DNA of 64,000 bases. Origin: Symbiodinium natans. Its lineage: Eukaryota; Sar; Dinophyceae; Suessiales; Symbiodiniaceae. Under the pieces are notes generated by a model. The model was not told the origin of the DNA. It ran no database searches and saw nothing but the letters and a program-made list of their open reading frames with translations. The position numbers and the translations under genes were made by a program. The DNA is taken from assembly GCA_905221605.1 (NCBI GenBank), contig CAJNDS010001057.1:42501-106500 (forward strand). Direction: 5' to 3'. This document shows, one piece after another, positions 58,745-64,000 of the stretch; the stretch's first letter is position 1; every line of letters starts with the position of its first letter.

Positions 58745-60800
58745 TCGAGCAGGTTTTGCGGGAAGTGTAGAGGCTGTGCTCGCAGATGGAACGCCAGCAA
58801 TGCAGAAGCTCGCCGGGCTCACGGACATCAGCAGCAGCATCCAGGTTAGCAGCTGCGGATTTGCGGGCGGTGCAGGAGCAGGACTGGGACCAGCGGACTG
58901 GGCGGCAGCAAACAGCAGCTGCGGCAGCCTGGGCTGGGGTAGGGGTCTGCGCGCGATAAGATGGCGTGGACACGGGCTGGCAGGTCGAAGAGGAAGCTGA
59001 AGCTTGTGATCATCAAGGGAGCTTTCGGCGACAGGAAAACATGCAAGCGGAGCAGAAGTGACCGAAACAACAAAAACACTTTGGAAGTCTTTGGGTACCA
59101 ATCGTCGAGCGCGGTTCGGAATGACCTGGCCTGAATCAGCGGACAGCAGGCAGGAGGTGCCAAGGAGCAGGTCAGCGGTCAAAGTACTGTCCGAGCGCAG
59201 CTACTGAGGGTCGAAACCCAGCAAGCAGAAGAGTGTACGCGGCACAAACTGAGTGCAGCACCAAGCTGGACGCAGGCCCAGGCCGTTCTAGAGGTGCGGT
59301 GCTCGCACCTGCAGCGGCACGGTTCCAACAGAGGGAACGACTCAGCACAGCGGTGAGAGTCCTTGAGTAGCGGGCGGCGGTTGTAGAGGACCCGAACTCG
59401 CACAGCTGTAATGGTAGATCCAAAGACAGCCGATCAAGCCATGGCTCGGACGGTATGCGGAGTGCAGTCCTAAGAAACAGCAACAGGAGGCTAAGAACAA
59501 ACAACGGGCAAAGTTTCTCTTCGCTTCAGCTTCTTTGTCTGGCATCTCTTTGCCGATGCGGGTCCGTTATCTGTCCTTGACGACAAGTGCGGAATTCTGA
59601 CTATCGAGTGATGACCTCGGTTTGAGCTGAATGATGGCGCACCAGTAGCTACATGATGGTGGTTTTAAGAATCTGGCAGTGTCTCATTTTGCGACGTTCA
59701 GCGCCTTTGTTGCGTGGTGGTTTTGGTGCTTTACGCGCACTGACTTCGTTTCACCCATTACGTCGAGCCCAACAAGACTGACCTACTGTGCTACTGATGT
59801 AGTAAAGAGGCGTCAGTCCAAAAAAAGCAGTTTAGGAGCAGGCAGAGGCGGGATCAGAGATTTAGGAAGGGCGGGGATTCGGGGCTTCGGCTTATCAAAG
59901 CAGGCTGGCCCGAGTGCGGATGAGGAGATGCTGCGCGGATTCAAGACTGCGCAGGACCGCGTGGCCGGCTTTGAGGCGTAGTGGCTGCGGCCGGGCTGAC
60001 AACTGAGAAAGAGTCCGGAGAATTGGAAAAGGAGCTGACTTAGGCACAAGTGGCGGTGCAGCAGGAACGAAGGCAGGCGAAGGCGTGCCCACAAGTATTG
60101 CTCTGTTAAGTCGGCTCGAAGGCACTGCCAGGCGGCAATGCGGACAGTTCACCCAAAGGGGAGCCATGCGGCACAGTGATGGGCGAGTGCTTGGGATGGA
60201 AGCAAGGCCGGAGTCAGTGTCGGGAGAGGAGCACCAACGGACATGTGTGAGGTTTGCAATGCAGCAGAAGGAGGCAAATCCGAGGTCACAGCGGAAGAAG
60301 AGTTCAGATTCAGAGTGTTCGTGGTTGCCGGCGGGCGTACGAGCTCTGGTGGGGTCGGGAGCGGCACCGTCATCGGAGACTTCATCGGCCCAGCCAGTGG
60401 TCCGTTACTTTTCTTGCGCATTGAATGGCCCGGAACGGACTACCAGACAGTCAAACTCTTATTAGCTTGCAGCAGGAGGAAAGACCAGCGCGCGCTCCAT
60501 GGTGGTTAGCCAGTGGGGACTTGACAGCAAGAACAGCGGATGCAAGACAGGCAGCAAGCATTGCATGTTGTGTCCGGGCGTTCACAGACTTCTTTGCCTC
60601 TGTGCGGTTTCGCGCCTACTGTTTTACCTGTCCCCACGGTCAAGGAACCTGCTTGGTGCAACCAGTAAGTAGTCTGTTGGAGAAAGGGAGGCCGGAGCCG
60701 CGAACAAAGAACGCGCACACGGTCACCGCAAACAGTGGAAGAACGGGTCAAGAACCCAGATGGTCGGGCGCGTTTCTGGACGACGGAAGGTGAATTCGTT
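58745..60800 (+). pseudogene. Long degraded coding zone, Gln/Ala/Glu-rich, unknown
   Basis: Plus-strand pieces with clear protein character occur in sequence but with many stops and frame changes. They include VRALELVEQVLREV (58752-58793), SRLAAADLRAVQEQDWDQRT (58840-58900), RSKRKLKLVIIKGAFGDRK (58985-59042), VRAQLLRVETQQAEE (59190-59235), GPSADEEMLRGFKTAQDRVA (59910-59970), LTTEKESGELEKEL (59996-60037), and a Phe/Val-rich piece FRFRVFVVAGGRTSSGGVGS (60305-60365). Many are heptad-like and would form coiled coils. No reverse transcriptase, integrase or other domain was recognised. The pattern suits an old pseudogene or a decayed retroelement gag-like gene. Confidence 0.38.
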
Positions 60801-61218
60801 TCTTTTCGATTATCTTGAACGACCACGGATCGTCAATGCCGGGACTTGTGCTCCAGGGCGGTATGTTCAGATGGAAACACACACCAAAACTCCACAAAAA
60901 AACACAACCACAGAAACCCTTACCCACAAAGCGGCAAACGTCTAGGTGTTTCCCCACGCTTAGTGCTCGACGTTGTTGCAACTTGCTTGAGCCTTAACAG
61001 TAGCAGAAGTAGCAATAAAAGGGTGTGGACAGCGCTCACAACTAACGGAAAATAATAGCGCAACGTAGGGGCATTTACCACAACTGCCTACGCGGAGCAG
61101 CAATCACATCCACTCTTCTCCGTTTGCTTTTTCTTTGCTTTTCAGCCTCTAGAATATCCGATCGCTTGCTTTTCTTCTGAGTTTCGGAAGCTTCGGAAAG
61201 GTCGGGTTGTGACAGGCA
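60801..61218. other. Intergenic stretch
   Basis: No gene recognised. Composition shifts here from GC-rich to the A+T-richer sequence that follows. Confidence 0.5.
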
Positions 61219-62222
61219 ATGCCTAACGTATCAACTGCCGCCGCCTTAAACTTAAATTCAGTGGAGGTAACTGCAAAGACTTCCTTTAGTCCTTTGTACA
61301 CCTGGTTTGGAGTGACTTGGGGAAAGAAATGCTGTCCTATTTGGATAAGTTGGATGTGCAGAATGGACAGTCTCGGCGTTGCTCGTGAATCCCAGCAAGA
61401 ACTTTCTGCAAAGCTGCAGAAAAACATCACTCCACAGGCGAGCATAACGATATTAAGCAATTTGCACAGCTCTCTTTCAGTCTCTGATCTCCCATGTGTG
61501 CTCTATCGAAGCTATGATGAAAATTTCTTGCGTTAAGTTCACAGCTTAACGTCATCGGTTCTATTGAAGTTCAGGATAAGCGTGAATTAGTCTATCTTGT
61601 CTCTTTCACTCCGAATAGTCAGCACCCAACTCATACTTCATGCTACAACATCGCTGTCACGCTTGCCATGCGACAAGAGACTAGTAACACTGACGTCATC
61701 ATTGCTGGCACGGTAGGCACTTTTGAGGAAGAAGTCAATCTTCTTATCAGAACTTTCGGACTTGCATATGTCAAGAAAGCGCAACACCCAATTTTTGCGT
61801 TAACTGATAAAGACAACAGATGTGCAATTTGCCTCAGAGCTAGAGGAATCAGCATTCTTCAGCTTCAAGCAAGAATGCTCAAGATAGAAGAGCTCTATGA
61901 TCAGGTGCTTAAACGGACAGAGAATAAGTTGCAAATTGAGCTTCAAGTCTGGTGTCGCTTTGCGCCACTAGAGGGGTTGCCCGGCAATTGCATCAACTTT
62001 GCCGACCTTCCTTATTCCATTAGTTCAAACCAGCGGAAGGAAGAAGCCTTCAGGATACATTGTATCCTTAACCAGCACAGGCTGATGAATGCGTTTCATT
62101 CTGCACCTGGGAGGTACCTCAGGATCTTCGCTGACCCTTTCCAGTTGCAGAAAGTGATACTTGAGCTTCGTCAGAAGCAGCTACTCTGCCGCATGGAAGG
62201 TCAAGGTATTGATTTTGCATAA
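61219..62222 (+). CDS. Unknown protein, one frameshift
   Basis: Two overlapping frames together give about 335 residues. Frame 1 (ATG 61219 to TAA at 61534-61536) ends LYRSYDENFLR. Frame 2 is open after a TGA at 61518-61520 and takes over near the GATGAAAATTTC run (about 61519-61525), reading KFLALSSQLNVIGSIEVQD, then a long mixed alpha/beta sequence to the TAA at 62220-62222. A single-base indel at the A run would explain the break. The frame-2 part includes Cys pairs (CAICLRARG), a Leu/Glu-rich helix (LQARMLKIEELYDQVLKR) and a basic C-terminus. No family recognised. Codon use is clearly more A+T-rich than in the tyrosinase region. Confidence 0.5.
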
Positions 62223-62783
62223 GCATTGCAGCGATGGTGATATGTGCAGTTACATGTACCACTGGCACAACAACATCCTCTCTGATTTGCACGTGAACAA
62301 TACCTTGGTACTGCGCGGGGATAACAGCCTGCTCAAGACATTCACGGACCTCCTGCAAATTTCCAGTACGATCTTGAAAGGTGATTTGCAGGGCAACCTC
62401 GGAGGTGTTGCTTGGGGCAGTGACTTTCCAGGTAAAGATCTCCTGTGGTTGCTTAGCACCGAAGATGTGGAATCTTGCCGCATGCAAGGCAAGGTTGTCA
62501 GGAATGGCAGGTCAGCAAACCCATCAATCACATCTCAGAAAACCCCAGGGAGCACTTCCTGAATTGTCATTCGGGAAGTGATAGAGTTGGGCAGGGAAGG
62601 CTGATTCACGTTAGAGCAAGGGACGAATATCAACCTGTCGCGAAACAAAGAATTGCCAGCACCTTGTGGTGTAAAGATGATCTTGAAACACACTTCTTGA
62701 TCATTGATAAGTAAGCGCCGTATGTCGTTATCTCTGGCAAGTGTGAAGATGTCCCTGAGCTCTTGAAGTTGCAAAGCATTCAA
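62119..62783 (-). CDS. Minus-strand unknown coding frames, broken
   Basis: Three consecutive pieces read as a coherent protein. NALQLQELRDIFTLARDND and EVCFKIIFTPQGAGNSLFRD (62783-62535) are followed by a short piece DVIDGFADLP after a frame change near 62535. A second frame change near 62500 leads to KQPQEIFTWKVTAPSNTSEV and LQITFQDRTGNLQEVRECLE, ending at 62119. Further upstream, a related frame (FTNNSNQEILDDPDFRSKIF, about 62850-62925) extends it. The plus strand is open over much of the same DNA, so the coding strand is not certain. No family recognised. If real, it converges on and slightly overlaps the plus-strand gene ending at 62222. Confidence 0.35.
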
Positions 62784-63581
62784 TCTTTTCTTCAGCGAAA
62801 TCCCATCTTTCAGAATTGGGCTGTGCCGGATTGCTTACCAAGCCCATGCAGGAATGAAGAAGATTTTACTGCGGAAGTCGGGATCGTCCAATATCTCCTG
62901 ATTCGAATTGTTGGTAAAATCGAATTGGAAATCCCGCTGATCCTCAGAAACGGACATTCCTTAGTCTGTCATCCTGGGACCGCAGCGAATAACAACGTAA
63001 TTCTCTCGTTGCACCAAGGTGCTCTTCTCTTCCTCCCACGATGTCACTCCTGTGACACGTTAAAGCTAATTGGGGCTCATCCTAGCGAGATCTATTCATT
63101 CAATTTGAGCACCGGAGATGGACTTGAGGCTGATTCTAAGACTAGACAGAATGCATCTCCTCGCGCCAATGACAAAGGACCGATGCAGCTGGATGCCAAT
63201 TTGGAGCAATCGGACACTGCCCAGCGTCTGACCTTGCTTCATAAGGCAACTCTTACTACAGCTCGCCAAGGTAACGAGTCATCCAACAATGAATTACAAA
63301 GGGCACAACCAAGTGCACAAGCTACCAGCACATTTCCTTGTGCCAATAATAAGGTGCCAATGCGGCCTCATGTTGGCTTGGAGCAATCGGATGCTGCCCA
63401 GTGCCCGACTTTGCTCCATAAAGCTCCCCTTGATGCAACTGGCAAATGTTGCGACTCGCCTAACGGTGGACCAGAAGGGGCACAATCAAGTGCTCAGGCT
63501 AGTGGTGCTGAAGGATCCAACAAAATTGTGAAGCTGATAAAGGAAGGCTCGAGACTGTGCGAAGAAAAAGCACGTCTTTGA
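62763..63581 (+). CDS. Unknown protein with two 59-residue repeats
   Basis: Open frame of 272 codons. Residues 1-134 are hydrophobic to mixed and overlap minus-strand coding-like frames, so this part may be antisense and the true start may be later. Residues 135-193 and 194-252 are two copies of a 59-residue unit with the shared words LEQSD-AQ, TLLHKA and AQ-SAQA, plus an N-terminal AN(D/N)K-PM. The C-terminus is Lys/Glu-rich. The frame ends at 63579-63581, but protein character continues in another frame from about 63557 (next entry), so a frameshift near the A run at 63564-63568 is likely. No family recognised. Confidence 0.45.
   Translation: MKLQSIQSFLQRNPIFQNWAVPDCLPSPCRNEEDFTAEVGIVQYLLIRIVGKIELEIPLILRNGHSLVCHPGTAANNNVILSLHQGALLFLPRCHSCDTLKLIGAHPSEIYSFNLSTGDGLEADSKTRQNASPRANDKGPMQLDANLEQSDTAQRLTLLHKATLTTARQGNESSNNELQRAQPSAQATSTFPCANNKVPMRPHVGLEQSDAAQCPTLLHKAPLDATGKCCDSPNGGPEGAQSSAQASGAEGSNKIVKLIKEGSRLCEEKARL
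63165..63518 (+). repeat. 177-bp coding tandem repeat (two copies)
   Basis: Units begin at 63165 and 63342. They share about two thirds of their encoded residues, and the spacing is an exact multiple of three, so the duplication preserved the frame. That supports plus-strand coding at least over this segment. Confidence 0.75.
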
Positions 63582-63844
63582 GATTCCAAGTGGAAGTCCC
63601 TTCGAATGTTCAGGAACAGGTAAGGCGATGCATTGCAGGATTATACTGCCCCGTTGCTGTTGCATATCGCATAATTGCTTGTGCTCAATGGAGCAAAGAA
63701 AATTGTCAGCATTATGCTCCCTACCCCAAACAAGCAGCACTTGTACTTGCTGCTATGGGCTACAATGTTGGAGAAGCTGCCAGAGCCAAACTGACCCATG
63801 TCCTCAGTCAGGTTTATCTTGAACTGGCAAATGCTTCTCCTTAA
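63557..63844 (+). CDS. C-terminal part of the repeat protein, shifted frame
   Basis: A 95-codon frame overlapping the end of the preceding one. It has good protein character: FQVEVPSNVQEQVRRCIAGL, an Ala/Tyr/Cys-rich middle, AALVLAAMGYNVGEAARAKL and VLSQVYLELANASP before TAA. It is most simply the continuation of the 62763-63581 protein after a one-base indel. No family recognised. Confidence 0.42.
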   Translation: MRRKSTSLRFQVEVPSNVQEQVRRCIAGLYCPVAVAYRIIACAQWSKENCQHYAPYPKQAALVLAAMGYNVGEAARAKLTHVLSQVYLELANASP

Positions 63845-64000
63845 GGCTTATCGGCTCAAACCTGAAAGGGGTTTTGTTTTGTGGTAAACCGTGCCTGAGG
63901 CCCAAACAGGTTCGCTTTCAACCGGGCCCCTCACGACGCTTGTAGGCGAGATCAATCATGGTACGTGCGCTGTGGCCCGTCGTATGCATCCTGTGCTCCT
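63845..64000. other. Window end, nothing recognised
   Basis: Short GC-richer sequence after the last stop codon. No feature visible before the window edge. Confidence 0.5.

Noticed and set aside
63486-63740. Minus-strand frame opposite the repeat protein
   Set aside because: The in-frame 177-bp duplication and stronger composition favour the plus strand here.

Overview
ORGANISM. The window looks like nuclear DNA of a dinoflagellate or a related photosynthetic alga. This is inferred, with moderate confidence. The support is: very low gene density; a gene whose reading frame is restored only by removing an 83-nt intron with non-canonical ends; pervasive degenerate TTTAGGG-like (plant/alga-type telomere) motifs; abundant micro- and minisatellites; and an enzyme domain of the tocopherol cyclase type, which is typical of photosynthetic lineages. 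No rRNA, tRNA, CRISPR array, bacterial operon, spliced-leader site or complete transposon could be recognised.

LAYOUT. 1-14.5 kb is satellite-rich: an octamer/hexamer microsatellite, a ~34-bp minisatellite, an inverted repeat family around a trinucleotide array, and three different tandem arrays between 8.0 and 9.4 kb. The only well-supported gene here is a minus-strand secreted methyltransferase-like gene at 13.4-14.3 kb. 14.6-52.6 kb has almost no convincing genes. It is peppered with degenerate telomere-like words in both orientations and carries two striking arrays: a C-rich, CCATGG-studded array at 29.4-30.6 kb and a 9-bp AGCTCTAGG array at 39.3-39.56 kb. Two possible coding fragments lie at 27.9-28.4 kb (minus) and 49.7-50.1 kb (plus). 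52.8-64 kb has the best coding signal. On the minus strand, a tocopherol-cyclase-like region (58.0-56.7 kb) runs directly into a tyrosinase with both copper sites (56.7-55.2 kb). On the plus strand, 58.7-60.8 kb reads as a decayed, glutamine/alanine-rich coding zone. 61.15-63.85 kb is an A+T-richer island of unrecognised proteins with frame breaks and strong ORFs on both strands.

HOW IT FITS TOGETHER. The central observation is the cyclase-tyrosinase pair. A motif that looks like the C-terminal end of the cyclase domain lies inside the tyrosinase reading frame, so the two may be one two-domain enzyme acting on phenolic or chromanol compounds. The locus is interrupted by several frame changes, some at homopolymer runs, and by one in-frame TGA. 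It is therefore either a young pseudogene or a locus with uncorrected base-calling errors. No other functional linkage between genes can be argued from the sequence.
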